Below are positions 43,508-52,530 of a stretch of 64,000 nucleotides of DNA, piece by piece (position 1 is the first letter of the stretch; each line of letters starts with the position of its first letter). Made by a program: the position numbers and the translations under genes. The notes beneath the pieces were generated by a model. The model worked only from the letters and a program-made list of their open reading frames with translations. It was not told the origin of the DNA and ran no database searches. The stretch comes from Mesorhizobium loti. Its GTDB lineage: Bacteria > Pseudomonadota > Alphaproteobacteria > Rhizobiales > Rhizobiaceae. The stretch spans positions 4,193,501 through 4,257,500 of the forward strand of contig NZ_CP033334.1 of NCBI RefSeq assembly GCF_013170705.1. The letters run 5' to 3'.

Positions 43508-44377
43508 CTATCTAACGGATAGGTCTCGATTTTCCGAGACGACAGCCGTAGTGAAATCCATCACGGCACGAATTGTCGGCGTGTTGCGCAGGTCGCGGTG
43601 TACCGCGAGCCAAATATCGCGCGAGAACGATGGCACATCGTGGTCGATCCGGATGAGATCGCGATCCTGTTGGCCGAGAAAGCAGGGCAGACCAGCTACG
43701 CCTACGCCGGCCCTCACGGCGATCAGGTGTTCGCTGATCTGATTCAACTCGCATACCACGGGGCGATCTCCCGCCATTCTAAGCAGCCACTGCTGTTGCG
43801 GCATGTGTGCGAAGCTCGGATCGAAGGCAACGAATTGCCACCTTTCGGGTGCCGTCAGTTGGGGATACGAGCGGTGGGCGTAGAGCCCGTAAGGCATCGT
43901 GCCGATCTTTCTTGCTACGCTGTTTGCCTCATTCGGCTTTACGAGCCGTAGGGCGACATCGGCTTCACGACGGCTTAGTGAGACCTGCTGTCCTTCTGCG
44001 GAAAGCGAAAGCCTGATATCGGGGTAAGCGGCCCGGAAGCGTGGCAGCTGCGCGGCCAGAAGATGCGCGACCAGTACGGGCGGTGCGCTAAGCTTAATTC
44101 GCCCACTGAGGGGGGCATGAGCGGCCTTTGCAAGGCGGAGGATGCCGTTCGCACCCGCCTCCATCTCGACTGCTCGCTCGAGTACTTGTCGGCCAACCGG
44201 AGTGAGACGGCTCGACCGGGGGAGGCGGTCCACCAGCCGGACATTCAGCGCGGCTTCTAGCGCGGCGAGCCTCCGGCTGATTGTAGCATGGTCCACTCTC
44301 AAGCTTCGAGCGGCTCCCGAAAGCGTCCCGTGCTGCGCCACTGCCAGAAAATGGCGGATGTCTTCCCAATCGACCAT
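43508..44377 (-). CDS. LysR family transcriptional regulator
   Basis: A 289-residue LysR protein. HTH: VDWEDIRHFLAVAQHGTLSG then AARSLRVDHATISRRLAALE (residues 1-45). Effector domain: LSGRIKLSAPPVLVAHLLAA and VSLSRREADVALRLVKPNEA. ATG 44377 places the HTH at the N terminus as usual. It is divergent from the Gfo/Idh oxidoreductase gene with 110 bp between, so it probably controls that gene. Confidence 0.92.
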   Translation of the reverse strand: MVDWEDIRHFLAVAQHGTLSGAARSLRVDHATISRRLAALEAALNVRLVDRLPRSSRLTPVGRQVLERAVEMEAGANGILRLAKAAHAPLSGRIKLSAPPVLVAHLLAAQLPRFRAAYPDIRLSLSAEGQQVSLSRREADVALRLVKPNEANSVARKIGTMPYGLYAHRSYPQLTAPERWQFVAFDPSFAHMPQQQWLLRMAGDRPVVCELNQISEHLIAVRAGVGVAGLPCFLGQQDRDLIRIDHDVPSFSRDIWLAVHRDLRNTPTIRAVMDFTTAVVSENRDLSVR

Positions 44378-44487
44378 CTGTGCAAAATCCCGGAGATCAG
44401 TGGCAATTATACCGAATTTCCGCATAGAGCGCGACGGCGTAATCTTTGAGCTGAGAGAAACGATGGCGGTATGACCAAGGGCCGAAA

Positions 44488-45609
44488 ATGATGATGGTGC
44501 AGCGCTTTAGAGTTGGTATCGTCGGATTGCAGTCGGGCCGCAGCTGGGCCGCACGAGCGCATGTTCCCGCGTTGCGCGCTCTCTCCGAATCCTTCGAGAT
44601 CGTCGGTGTCGCCAACACGAGCAAGGCCAGCGCCGAAGCGGCGGCGGCCGAAGTCGGTTTGGCGAAGGCCTTTTCCGATGTCGCCGAGTTGATCGCTGCG
44701 CCCGAGGTCGACATCGTGACGGTTGCCGTGAAGGTCCCACACCACTTTGAGATTGTGAAAGCGGCGATCAAAGCCGGCAAGCATGTTTACTGCGAATGGC
44801 CGCTCGGCAACGGTTTGGCCGAGGCCGAAGAAATGGCGGCACTCGTTCGGGCCAAAGGCGTTCTAGGGGTCGTCGGAACCCAGGCGCCCTTTGCGCCGGA
44901 GATCGCGCATCTCAGGCAACTAATCGCTACCGGATATGTCGGCGACGTGCTGTCGACCTCACTGGTCGCGTGCGGTGGAGCTTTGCAGGGCAGCGGAACT
45001 ATCCCGGACAAAAAGACTTACGGCTACCTGCTGGACCGCGCCAATGGCGCCTCGATATTGACGATCCCGGTGGGGCACACCTTGGCGGCGCTCATGAGCG
45101 TCCTCGGCAATGTTGCGGAAGTCTCTGCGATTCTGGCAACGCGGCGCCCGACGGCAATTGCAATAGACTCCGGTGAGGTTCTGCCCGCATCCGTTCCGGA
45201 TCAGGTACTGGTTAGCGGTATGCTAACCTCTGGCGTTCCGGTCTCGGTCCACTACCGCGGGGGCAAGGCGCGGGATTACAATGGCTTGCTGTGGGAGATC
45301 AACGGCACCGAAGGCGACATACGGATCTCGGGGTCCTCCGGCCATGCACAAATGGAGCAGCTTGTCCTCGCGGCCGCGCGGGGAGACGAGAAAGTGTTCC
45401 AGCCTCTGGAGACTCCTGTTTCATATCGTGCTGGTTTGCCGCACGAAGTGGAGCCAGGAAACGTCGCGCGGGTCTACGCGAGGATGGCCCAGGATCTGCG
45501 CGATGGCACTCGCACAGCGCCGAGTTTCGATGACGCAGTTGCTCTGCATCGCGTCATTGCTGCGATCGAAAAAGCAGCGGAGACCGGCGTCCGTTCGGCC
45601 CCAGCATAA
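44488..45609 (+). CDS. Gfo/Idh/MocA family oxidoreductase
   Basis: A 373-residue NAD(P)-dependent oxidoreductase similar to the Gal80/galactose-responsive branch. Rossmann start RFRVGIVGLQSGRSWAARAH, then VDIVTVAVKVPHHFEIVKAA and the conserved Lys motif AGKHVYCEWPLGNGLAEAEE (EKP variant EWP). The C-terminal domain has LLDRANGASILTIPVGHTLA and FDDAVALHRVIAAIEKAAET. Its missing EKP Lys is typical of Gal80-like proteins, which often bind sugars without turning them over. Divergent from a LysR gene. Confidence 0.9.
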   Translation: MMMVQRFRVGIVGLQSGRSWAARAHVPALRALSESFEIVGVANTSKASAEAAAAEVGLAKAFSDVAELIAAPEVDIVTVAVKVPHHFEIVKAAIKAGKHVYCEWPLGNGLAEAEEMAALVRAKGVLGVVGTQAPFAPEIAHLRQLIATGYVGDVLSTSLVACGGALQGSGTIPDKKTYGYLLDRANGASILTIPVGHTLAALMSVLGNVAEVSAILATRRPTAIAIDSGEVLPASVPDQVLVSGMLTSGVPVSVHYRGGKARDYNGLLWEINGTEGDIRISGSSGHAQMEQLVLAAARGDEKVFQPLETPVSYRAGLPHEVEPGNVARVYARMAQDLRDGTRTAPSFDDAVALHRVIAAIEKAAETGVRSAPA

Positions 45610-45622
45610 GTCAAGCTCGAGG

Positions 45623-46078
45623 TCATCTTTGCCGGTTCGGCTGATACCCCGGGGACCCATCCGAGTTTATGTCGTCGGAAATCTCCTGTCGCAGCTTCGG
45701 GCCCTTGGCGAGCCTGCGCCCGAGCGCCGCGACGAAGGCGTCATATCGTTCGCCAGCCTGGGCGCGCGCCGCAGCCTGGGCAGGCTCGGGCAGCGGCGGG
45801 TTTGTGGTCAGCCAGAACCGCACGAAGACGGCGAGCATCTCGATCGAAATACCGACGTCGCGCTCCATGCGCGTCATACGCCGGTCGAGCTGGTCGAGAC
45901 GCTTGGTCGTCGCCGCTTCCTGGCGTTCGGCGGCGTCCGGCGACAGGAAGGACGCGATCGCCGCTTCGGCAATCAGGGAGCGCGACTGATCGCGCCGCGC
46001 CGCGTAGGCTGCGAGCGCCTTCATCACCTCGGGTTCGAGATAGACGGACAGGCGCTGCTTCTTCGATGGGTTGACCAT
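45623..46078 (-). CDS. CopG family ribbon-helix-helix transfer regulator
   Basis: A 151-residue protein between traG and the trb genes in ICEMlSym- and Tn4371-type elements. RHH domain: QRLSVYLEPEVMKALAAYAA then RRDQSRSLIAEAAIASFLS. A coiled coil follows (KRLDQLDRRMTRMERDVGIS), and a conserved C-terminal region FVRFWLTTNPPLPEPAQAAA. It may regulate trb expression. ATG 46078 lies 7 nt after the traG stop. The right copy of the cargo repeat lies inside it at 45852-45875. Confidence 0.88.
   Translation of the reverse strand: MVNPSKKQRLSVYLEPEVMKALAAYAARRDQSRSLIAEAAIASFLSPDAAERQEAATTKRLDQLDRRMTRMERDVGISIEMLAVFVRFWLTTNPPLPEPAQAAARAQAGERYDAFVAALGRRLAKGPKLRQEISDDINSDGSPGYQPNRQR
45852..45875 (+). 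repeat. 24-bp direct repeat, right copy, inside copG
   Basis: Identical over 24 bases to 39336-39359. On the minus strand it encodes part of the CopG coiled coil (MTRMERDVG). Confidence 0.85.
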
Positions 46079-46085
46079 GGGCGCC

Positions 46086-48077
46086 TCACAGCTCCATGCC
46101 GTCGTTCGGGTCGAGTGAGACCTGACGCGCCACGCCCTGCATGATCTGATTGGCGCGGCTGATACGGGCCGTGTCGTCATCAGCTTCGTCGTCGAAACCG
46201 CCGTCGAACTCGTTCTCGATCGGCGCCTTCTTCTCGACGGGCGCGGCGCGTTCCAGCTCCGGCTGGTGACGCCGTTCCGATCCGGTCGGATCTTCGTCGC
46301 TCGCATCGAGGATGGCCGCGCCGGCTGACACCACGCTCGCCGGCCGGGCCGGAAGCGGCAGCCAGCTCCAGTCGTCCGTGCCTGCCTGGGTCGGCCGAGT
46401 CAGTGCCGGCGGCGCTATGATCCGATCCTTGAAGCGGCGATCCTCGTAGTAGCGGGCTTTCTTCGCGCGGATCGGCGGCGTGCCCGCGACCATGACGATC
46501 TCGTCGGCGGGTGGAAGCTGCATGATCTCGCCCGGGGTGAGCAGCGGCCTCGCGGTTTCCGAGCGAGACACCATCAGGTGACCGAGCCACGGGGAGAGAC
46601 GGTGGCCGGCATAGTTGCGCATGGCGCGCATCTCGGTCGCGGTGCCGAGCGCATCGGAGACGCGCTTGGCGGTGCGCTCGTCGTTGGTCGCGAAGCTGAC
46701 GCGGACGTGGCAGTTGTCGAGGATCGAGTTGTTTGGCCCGTAGGCCTTCTCGATCTGGTTCAGTGACTGCGCGATCAGGAACGCCTTCAGGCCATAGCCC
46801 GCCATGAAGGCGAGTGCGGATTCGAAGAAGTCGAGCCGGCCGAGCGCCGGGAACTCGTCGAGCATCAGAAGCAGCCGGTGGCGGTTGCCCTTGGCCTTCA
46901 GGTCCTCGGTCAGGCGCCGGCCGATCTGGTTGAGGATCAGACGGATGAGCGGCTTGGTCCGGGCGATGTCGGAGGGCGGCACGACAAGGTAGAGGCTGGT
47001 CGGCTGCCGGGCGCCAACGATGTCTGCGATGCGCCAGTCGCAGCGGCGTGTCACCTCGGCGACGACGGGGTCGCGATAGAGGCCGAGGAAGGACATGGCG
47101 GTCGAGAGCACGCCGGAGCGTTCGTTGTCGGATTTGTTGAGCAGTTCGCGCGCGGCCGACGCGATCACCGGATGCGGTCCGCTCTCCCCGAGATGGGCGG
47201 TCTTCATCATCGCCGCCAATGTGGACTCGATCGGACGCTTCGGATCGCTGAGCAAGGCGGCGACACCGGCAAGAGTCTTGTCCTCCTCGGCGTAGAGGAC
47301 ATGCAGGATCGCGCCGACCAGGAGCGCGTGGCTGGTCTTCTCCCAATGGTTTCGCTTTTCGAGGCTGCCTTCCGGGTCGACCAGGATGTCGGCGATGTTC
47401 TGCACGTCGCGGACTTCCCACTCGCCGCGGCGCACCTCGAGCAATGGATTGTAGGCGGCTGACTTCGCGTTGGTCGGATCGAACAGCAGCACGCGACCAT
47501 GGCGGGCGCGAAATCCGGCGGTGAGCGTCCAGTTCTCGCCCTTGATGTCATGCACGATCGCCGAGCCCGGCCAGGTCAGCAGCGACGGCACGACCAGGCC
47601 AACGCCCTTGCCGGAGCGGGTCGGCGCGAAGCACAGGACATGCTCGGGGCCGTCGTGTCGGAGATAGGCGCGGTCATACTTGCCGAGCACCACGCCGTCC
47701 TCGCCAAGCAGGCCGGCGCCGCGAACCTCGTCATGGCGTGCCCAGCGGGCCGAGCCGAACGTTTCGGCGTTCTTCGCTTCGCGTGCCCGCCACACCGACA
47801 TGCCGATGGCGACGGCGATCGAGACGAAGCCGCCCGACGCCGCGATATAAGCGCCTTCGACGAAGATCGGCGGCGCATAGGCGTCGAAGAAATACCACCA
47901 TGGAAAGAAGGACCACGGATAGTAGATCGGCCAGTGGCCGAGCATGAACCATGGCGGCCCGAGCTGGGGCTGGAAGCCGAGTCTGTAGGCGGTCCATTGC
48001 GTGGCGGCCCAGGTCGTCAGCAGGACGATGGTGAAGACCGTGAGGATCTGGCCCCAGAGGATCTTGGTGGCGGACAT
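46086..48077 (-). CDS. traG: Coupling protein TraG (VirD4-like)
   Basis: A 663-residue coupling ATPase that hands the relaxase-DNA complex to the mating channel. Two N-terminal membrane segments (ILTVFTIVLLTTWAATQWTA and FVEGAYIAASGGFVSIAVAI), Walker A LCFAPTRSGKGVGLVVPSLL near 185, Walker B LLMLDEFPALGRLDFFESAL near 385 and the SLNQIEKAYGPNNSILDNCH motif. The C terminus has an Asp/Glu-rich tail (EFDGGFDDEADDDTA). ATG 48077 gives the first membrane segment; the frame upstream extends into the relaxase gap. Confidence 0.96.
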   Translation of the reverse strand: MSATKILWGQILTVFTIVLLTTWAATQWTAYRLGFQPQLGPPWFMLGHWPIYYPWSFFPWWYFFDAYAPPIFVEGAYIAASGGFVSIAVAIGMSVWRAREAKNAETFGSARWARHDEVRGAGLLGEDGVVLGKYDRAYLRHDGPEHVLCFAPTRSGKGVGLVVPSLLTWPGSAIVHDIKGENWTLTAGFRARHGRVLLFDPTNAKSAAYNPLLEVRRGEWEVRDVQNIADILVDPEGSLEKRNHWEKTSHALLVGAILHVLYAEEDKTLAGVAALLSDPKRPIESTLAAMMKTAHLGESGPHPVIASAARELLNKSDNERSGVLSTAMSFLGLYRDPVVAEVTRRCDWRIADIVGARQPTSLYLVVPPSDIARTKPLIRLILNQIGRRLTEDLKAKGNRHRLLLMLDEFPALGRLDFFESALAFMAGYGLKAFLIAQSLNQIEKAYGPNNSILDNCHVRVSFATNDERTAKRVSDALGTATEMRAMRNYAGHRLSPWLGHLMVSRSETARPLLTPGEIMQLPPADEIVMVAGTPPIRAKKARYYEDRRFKDRIIAPPALTRPTQAGTDDWSWLPLPARPASVVSAGAAILDASDEDPTGSERRHQPELERAAPVEKKAPIENEFDGGFDDEADDDTARISRANQIMQGVARQVSLDPNDGMEL

Positions 48078-48105
48078 GGCGGGATCCTTTCGCTTGGGAT
48101 GGCGA

Positions 48106-49842
48106 TCACAGGCCGAGCCCCCGCTTGCGGCCGAAGCTCCAGTCGACGCCGCCGTCATTCCTCGTGACGCCGGAGACATAACGGCCGAGCTGCTTTTCGA
48201 GGGATGGCGTCCATGGCACGAGGTTGAAGCCGAGCCCGTCGTCGATCATGGCGAAGCGGCCGCTCGCGAGCGTGAGCCGGCGTTGATAGGTCCCGGTGAC
48301 GTACTCGCCACTCTCCGACTTGACCTGCGGCCGTCCGGTCTCGGCGGCGATGCGTTCGGCAACGACCTCCAGCTCGCGACGCCGCAATGTGTCGACCAGA
48401 CCAGGCTGAAAGCTGACGCCACGTTTCTGGCGCTCGGCGAGGCCCTGGCTGACAAGGTGCTCGGCCCGCCGGTTCATCGCCTCGCGTACCTCGGTGCCGA
48501 AGCCGCCGCCGAGCGCCGCCGGCTCGCGGGCGATATTCTGCCGGTCGAGCCAGGTGGCGCCGGTCGCGGTGACTTGGGCGGAGATGTCGAGGTCGGAGCG
48601 CACCGCGATCGCTACGCGGCGCTGGCCGCGCGCGTCGTCGAATTTCCGAAGCTCGACAATCGAACCCGGCGCGCTGTCGCCGGCCGCGTCGAGGTCGGGC
48701 AGCTTGATATGATGGGTGCGGCCGTCAACCCCATCGACGACGGCGAAGGCAGTACCTTTCAACTCGTCGTCGAGACCGCGGGTGACCAGGCGGCCAATGA
48801 CCGGATCGTTGAGGCTTTCCGACGCCAGCACATAACTCGCCGCGCCGCGTTCGATGCCACGCTCGGTCAGGCCATGATGGATGCGCTTGATGATGTCGCC
48901 GCGCTCACCGAGCTCGCGCAGGGTCGTCTCGGCCTTGTCCGAGATGGTCCACTGTCCCGGACCGATCTCGTCTGCAAGCCCAAGGCCTTCGAGCTTACGC
49001 AGCCGACCGATCTTCAGGGCATGAAACTCGTCGGGCTGCCGGTCGGCGTGCGGTGCGAGATCGATGACGCCGGTACGATAGGCATCCCGGGCGAGCTGGC
49101 GATCGAGATTGGTCCAGCGGTCGGCTTCGATCTGCCGTTCCAGGGTCTGCCGGATCTCCTGATCGGTGCGCGGCCCGAGCTCCTGGGTGATCAGGTCACG
49201 CGCCCGATCGCGCATGCCCTCTTTTATGTAGTCGCGCGAGATGACCAGGTTCTCGCCGTCATCGCGCACGCCGCGCACGATCAGATGGACATGCGGATGC
49301 TCGGTGTTCCAGTGATCGACCGCAACCCATTCGAGCCGCGTGCCGAGATCCTTCTCCATTTGGCCGACCAGCTCGCGAGTGAAGCCCTTGAGGTCGGACA
49401 TTTCCAGCGCGTCGTCCGGCGAGACGATGAAGCGAAAATGGTGGCGGTCCTCCTCAGACCGCTCCGCGAAGGTCTTGGCGTCGACGTCATCGCCGCCGGG
49501 ACCGACCAGGCGGGCCTTCTCTCCGTCGCGCGTGACGCCGGCGCGCCGCAGGTAATCGAGATGTGTCGAAAGCGGCGCGGTTCGGCCGCCGTGCCGAACG
49601 ACGCGCGCCTTGATCACCGCGCCGCGCGAGCGCGCGGTGATCAGGCGGTTTGCCTGGATCGTGGCGCGCTGGCCGCGGCCGAACCGTGACCGCGCGCCTG
49701 GTCCGATCTTCCCTTGTCGGGAGATGCTGCCGCCGGCGCGCTGGGCTGCCGCCAGCGCCTGGGCGATGAAAGGCCGCGCCCGCTGGGCGCTGGTCGAACG
49801 GATGCGGCCTGGCCGGATGCGGAAGTCATGCTCGTCGGTCAT
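48106..49842 (-). CDS. rlxS: VirD2-like relaxase with DUF3363 C-terminal domain
   Basis: A 578-residue HUH relaxase that nicks oriT and pilots the strand. Catalytic Tyr region: TAPLSTHLDYLRRAGVTRDG near 80-100. HUH triad: WNTEHPHVHLIVRGVRDD near 200. The C-terminal DUF3363 domain spans the last 350 residues, with TGATWLDRQN and PGLVDTLRRRELEVVAERIA. Same order and family as RlxS of ICEMlSym. ATG 49842 with GGAGCG upstream is preferred over 49860. The oriT lies directly upstream at 49950-50025. Confidence 0.93.
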   Translation of the reverse strand: MTDEHDFRIRPGRIRSTSAQRARPFIAQALAAAQRAGGSISRQGKIGPGARSRFGRGQRATIQANRLITARSRGAVIKARVVRHGGRTAPLSTHLDYLRRAGVTRDGEKARLVGPGGDDVDAKTFAERSEEDRHHFRFIVSPDDALEMSDLKGFTRELVGQMEKDLGTRLEWVAVDHWNTEHPHVHLIVRGVRDDGENLVISRDYIKEGMRDRARDLITQELGPRTDQEIRQTLERQIEADRWTNLDRQLARDAYRTGVIDLAPHADRQPDEFHALKIGRLRKLEGLGLADEIGPGQWTISDKAETTLRELGERGDIIKRIHHGLTERGIERGAASYVLASESLNDPVIGRLVTRGLDDELKGTAFAVVDGVDGRTHHIKLPDLDAAGDSAPGSIVELRKFDDARGQRRVAIAVRSDLDISAQVTATGATWLDRQNIAREPAALGGGFGTEVREAMNRRAEHLVSQGLAERQKRGVSFQPGLVDTLRRRELEVVAERIAAETGRPQVKSESGEYVTGTYQRRLTLASGRFAMIDDGLGFNLVPWTPSLEKQLGRYVSGVTRNDGGVDWSFGRKRGLGL

Positions 49843-49949
49843 GCCCGACGCTCCGTACATCGCGTCAAGGCAATGATTATCCTCAGGAATGTGCTGATGC
49901 GCAGGCTGCGCCGATCGGGCGCACCTCGCGAAATCGCGCCATAACCCCT

Positions 49950-50025
49950 TGAAAAAGCACAACCGAACCGAAGCGCACATCGCGTCCCTTTATCCTGCCA
50001 TCGTGTGGTTGTGCTTGTGGTCCTC
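49950..50025 (+). other. oriT: Origin of transfer oriT with RP4-type nic motif
   Basis: In the 244-bp gap between the relaxase gene and the transglycosylase gene, AAGCACAACC (49955-49964) and GGTTGTGCTT (50007-50016) form a perfect 10-bp inverted repeat. Inside, TATCCTGCC at 49991-49999 matches the nic consensus of MOBP relaxases (YATCCTG|Y), placing the nick between 49997 and 49998 on the plus strand. Position next to the relaxase is standard. Confidence 0.8.
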
Positions 50026-50086
50026 CCTCCCAACGCCCTCCAATCTGCGCTGGGGTTCGCCATGCTGCGATGGACGGGTGAGACGG

Positions 50087-50842
50087 TCATCGCGGGCCTG
50101 CAGGCTCGCGGCGGGAGACGAACAGGCCGCCGGTCGAGTTCGCGTCCGCCGCAGTGTCGCCGTTACGCGACTGCGCATCCGCGTGCGCCGAATTTGCGCT
50201 CGGACCGCGATCTGAGGCGCCGATGAAGAGCGGGGCGCGAGTCCAAGCGAGCGGATCGGCTGCAGCCACAGTAACGACGGCCGGAGGCGCCTCACCGCCG
50301 ACAAGGGGCGCGAGTTGGGCGACATAAGCGCGGGTCTCGACCGGTAACGGGCGGCCATTCGCAAGGTATTCGTCATACCGACCGGGGCCCGCATTGTAGG
50401 CCGCGAGAAAGCCCGGCGCGCCGTAGCGATCATATAGTTCGCGCACATAGGCCGTACCCGCGATGATGTTGTCGCGGGGATCGAACGGGTCGCTGCCGAG
50501 CCGATACCGGGGGCGCAGATAGGCCCAGGTATCGGGCATGATCTGCATCAGCCCCATCGCGCCCTTGGGCGAGACGGCGCGCAGATTGTTTGCGCTCTCA
50601 ACGCGCATCAGCGCTCGAATCCAGGCGACCGGAACGCCGAACCGCTGCGACGCCTCGGCCACGAAGGCTGCGAACGGCGCGCTTGCCTCCACCACCGCCG
50701 GCGACACGGTCTGGGCCTGAACCGGCGACATTGGCGAAGCGGCGAGCGGCAGGCCGGAAAGGAGAAGGAGGAGCAGCCGGTGGGCGGCACGGCGCTTCCT
50801 CGTGCCGCCGTGCTGATACTGCGAGCGATGCGGGGCGGGCAC
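50087..50842 (-). CDS. Lytic transglycosylase for conjugation (SLT/VirB1 family)
   Basis: A 251-residue muramidase that opens the peptidoglycan for the mating channel. Signal segment LLLLLLSGLPLAASPMSPVQ, then the SLT domain: PVAWIRALMRVESANNLRAV (catalytic Glu in RVES), SPKGAMGLMQIMPDTWAYLR and FLAAYNAGPGRYDEYLANGR. This is the standard VirB1-like pattern (GLMQ, AYNAGP). It lies between oriT and DUF736. Confidence 0.93.
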   Translation of the reverse strand: MPAPHRSQYQHGGTRKRRAAHRLLLLLLSGLPLAASPMSPVQAQTVSPAVVEASAPFAAFVAEASQRFGVPVAWIRALMRVESANNLRAVSPKGAMGLMQIMPDTWAYLRPRYRLGSDPFDPRDNIIAGTAYVRELYDRYGAPGFLAAYNAGPGRYDEYLANGRPLPVETRAYVAQLAPLVGGEAPPAVVTVAAADPLAWTRAPLFIGASDRGPSANSAHADAQSRNGDTAADANSTGGLFVSRREPAGPR

Positions 50843-50845
50843 CGA

Positions 50846-51181
50846 TCAGTGTTCCTTGCGCGGCTTGGCGGGCCGTGACCAGTGCAGTCCCCACGCGGAA
50901 TCGTCGTCGCCGGAACGGAAGAGATTGGCGCGCAGCGGACGCGGGAATAGCGGGCTGTCGAGTTGCACGGTGACGTAGTCGCCGGCGCGTTCACCAACAT
51001 GCTTCCACCCAGCGCCGATTTCGATGCCGTCGTGGCCAGCGAGCAGGATGCGGTAGTTCGGCGCGTTCTCCGCGTCGGACGGCTCGGCCGAAACGAATGC
51101 GAGTTCGACGTCGATACCGAGTGCGGTGAGCCGCCCGGAATAACCGGTCTTGGTGCGGGTGAATCGGCCGATCTGGATCAT
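50846..51181 (-). CDS. DUF736 protein, first copy
   Basis: A 111-residue beta-rich protein: MIQIGRFTRTKTGYSGRLTA, NYRILLAGHDGIEIGAGWKH and RANLFRSGDDDSAWGLHWSR. DUF736 is found in nearly all alphaproteobacterial conjugative elements and has the look of a single-strand DNA-binding fold; the role is unproven. A second copy is at 56360. ATG 51181 follows GGAGACG. Confidence 0.9.
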   Translation of the reverse strand: MIQIGRFTRTKTGYSGRLTALGIDVELAFVSAEPSDAENAPNYRILLAGHDGIEIGAGWKHVGERAGDYVTVQLDSPLFPRPLRANLFRSGDDDSAWGLHWSRPAKPRKEH

Positions 51182-51215
51182 GGTCGTCTCCTTCGGTTGG
51201 GGTGGGAGCGGCAGT

Positions 51216-51761
51216 TCAACTGGTCGGAGCGCGCCACATGTAGCGTCCGTCGCCGTGCTCATCGGTCCACAGCGGCGTCGCCCGACCGATCACGTCACTG
51301 GTCGGCAGCGGCCCAAAATAGCGGCCGTCGAGACTGTCGCGGACCGACCAGTTCATTAGGAAAAGCTCGCCCTCGGCGATGCGGCGGCAGCCCTGCCAGA
51401 CTGGCAGCGAGCGGCCGAGATGGTCGCGATCGAGCGCATCGCCCATCGGTGCGCCATCGACCGTTATGGCGTGATTGCGGCGGCAGACCCGTTGGCCTGG
51501 AACGCCCGCGACCCGCTTCATCAAGGGCACGCCGCGGCCGATATAGCCGCGCTCAACCATGAAGGTGGCGATCGGTTCGGGCGCGCGGACAGCGACAAGA
51601 TCGCTGACCTCAAAGCGGTAGGCTGGCGCGATGTTGTAGAGCCCGATCGGTGTGCTCGCTGACGCGTTCCAGATCAGCTTTTTAGGGAAATCGACAAAGG
51701 CGGCGGTCGCCATGCCCATGGTGAGGAGGTAGGTGACCATGACGTAGCCGAAGCGGCTCAT
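51216..51761 (-). CDS. traF: TraF-type S26 signal peptidase/pilin-maturation protease
   Basis: A 181-residue serine protease. An N-terminal membrane segment (YVMVTYLLTMGMATAAFVDF) is followed by the catalytic Ser in NASASTPIGLYNIAP and the catalytic Lys in VPLMKRVAGVPGQRV; the YFGPLPTSDVIGRATPLW block ends the S26 fold. In RP4 TraF cyclises TrbC pilin. It overlaps the DUF2840 gene upstream by 4 nt. Confidence 0.93.
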   Translation of the reverse strand: MSRFGYVMVTYLLTMGMATAAFVDFPKKLIWNASASTPIGLYNIAPAYRFEVSDLVAVRAPEPIATFMVERGYIGRGVPLMKRVAGVPGQRVCRRNHAITVDGAPMGDALDRDHLGRSLPVWQGCRRIAEGELFLMNWSVRDSLDGRYFGPLPTSDVIGRATPLWTDEHGDGRYMWRAPTS

Positions 51762-52279
51762 GATCCGGCCCTCCGACGCAGGAGGAAGGCCTTATGATGC
51801 TGGGCCGTGTAGAGGCGCGGCTGTTCGCCAGCGGCCATCCGATTATGGACGTGCCGCCAATGATCGGGGGAGACGTCGCTCGGATCAATGCCGATCGCCT
51901 CGATCGCCTCGATCATCTGTAGCACGCGCTCGACCTTCGGCCAGCCCTCGATCTTGAGCAGGAGGTCGCCGCCGGGTCGTACGAAGGGCACGGTCTGCAG
52001 CGGCTCGCCGGCGCGGACGGTGCGCAGCACGTCGAGATGCGAAGCGATGGTGCCGTAGTCGTTGGCGGCCCAGCGCACGAAGCCGAAGACGCTGTCCGGC
52101 GCAAAGCGCAGCACGCGCCGACGGCGGTCGAGAATCTGTTCGCCCACCTCGCGGCCGAACCTGATCCAGTTCTCGATGCGCTTCTCGATCCAGGTGAGTT
52201 CGACCTCCGTCAGGTCCTGGGGCGGCGGCGCGGCCGAGCTCGGCTCGCAGCGCGCATGGATGGCAGCGGCGCGGGTCAT
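51758..52279 (-). CDS. DUF2840 protein
   Basis: A 173-residue soluble protein found only in this type of conjugative element: LTEVELTWIEKRIENWIRFG, RRVLRFAPDSVFGFVRWAAN and PGGDLLLKIEGWPKVERVLQ, with DPSDVSPDHWRHVHNRMAAG. The function is unknown; the genomic position between parA and traF is conserved. Coupled to both neighbours by ATGA overlaps. Confidence 0.9.
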   Translation of the reverse strand: MTRAAAIHARCEPSSAAPPPQDLTEVELTWIEKRIENWIRFGREVGEQILDRRRRVLRFAPDSVFGFVRWAANDYGTIASHLDVLRTVRAGEPLQTVPFVRPGGDLLLKIEGWPKVERVLQMIEAIEAIGIDPSDVSPDHWRHVHNRMAAGEQPRLYTAQHHKAFLLRRRAGS

Positions 52280-52530
52280 GTCGCGTCTCCAGTGTTTTGG
52301 GGAAACTCGCGCGCGAGCAGCTCGCGCAGCATCTCGGCCACTGTGACGCCGCGCTGGAAGGCGGCGATCTTGATCCGGGCCCGCTGGTCAGGCGTGACGT
52401 CGATCGTCAGCCGTGCCGTGTAGATTGCGGCGTCGAGCGCACGCGACGCAGGTGCGTCGGCGGATCGGATCCAGGTCTCCGCATCACCTGGCCGAGTGGC
52501 GAAGCCGCGCTTTGGAGGCGTCGCGGTCAT
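52276..52530 (-). CDS. Small ribbon-helix-helix partner of ParA
   Basis: An 84-residue protein ending in TARLTIDVTPDQRARIKIAA then FQRGVTVAEMLRELLAREF, an RHH motif. The N terminus is short and polar. Located directly after parA with a 4-nt overlap, it is probably the DNA-binding partner (ParG-like) of the partition ATPase. This role is inferred from order and size. Confidence 0.8.
   Translation of the reverse strand: MTATPPKRGFATRPGDAETWIRSADAPASRALDAAIYTARLTIDVTPDQRARIKIAAFQRGVTVAEMLRELLAREFPQNTGDAT

Noticed and set aside
48001..49689. Long open frame on the plus strand (562 codons)
   Set aside because: Antisense to the relaxase and traG, both with intact catalytic motifs; no ribosome site or family motif.
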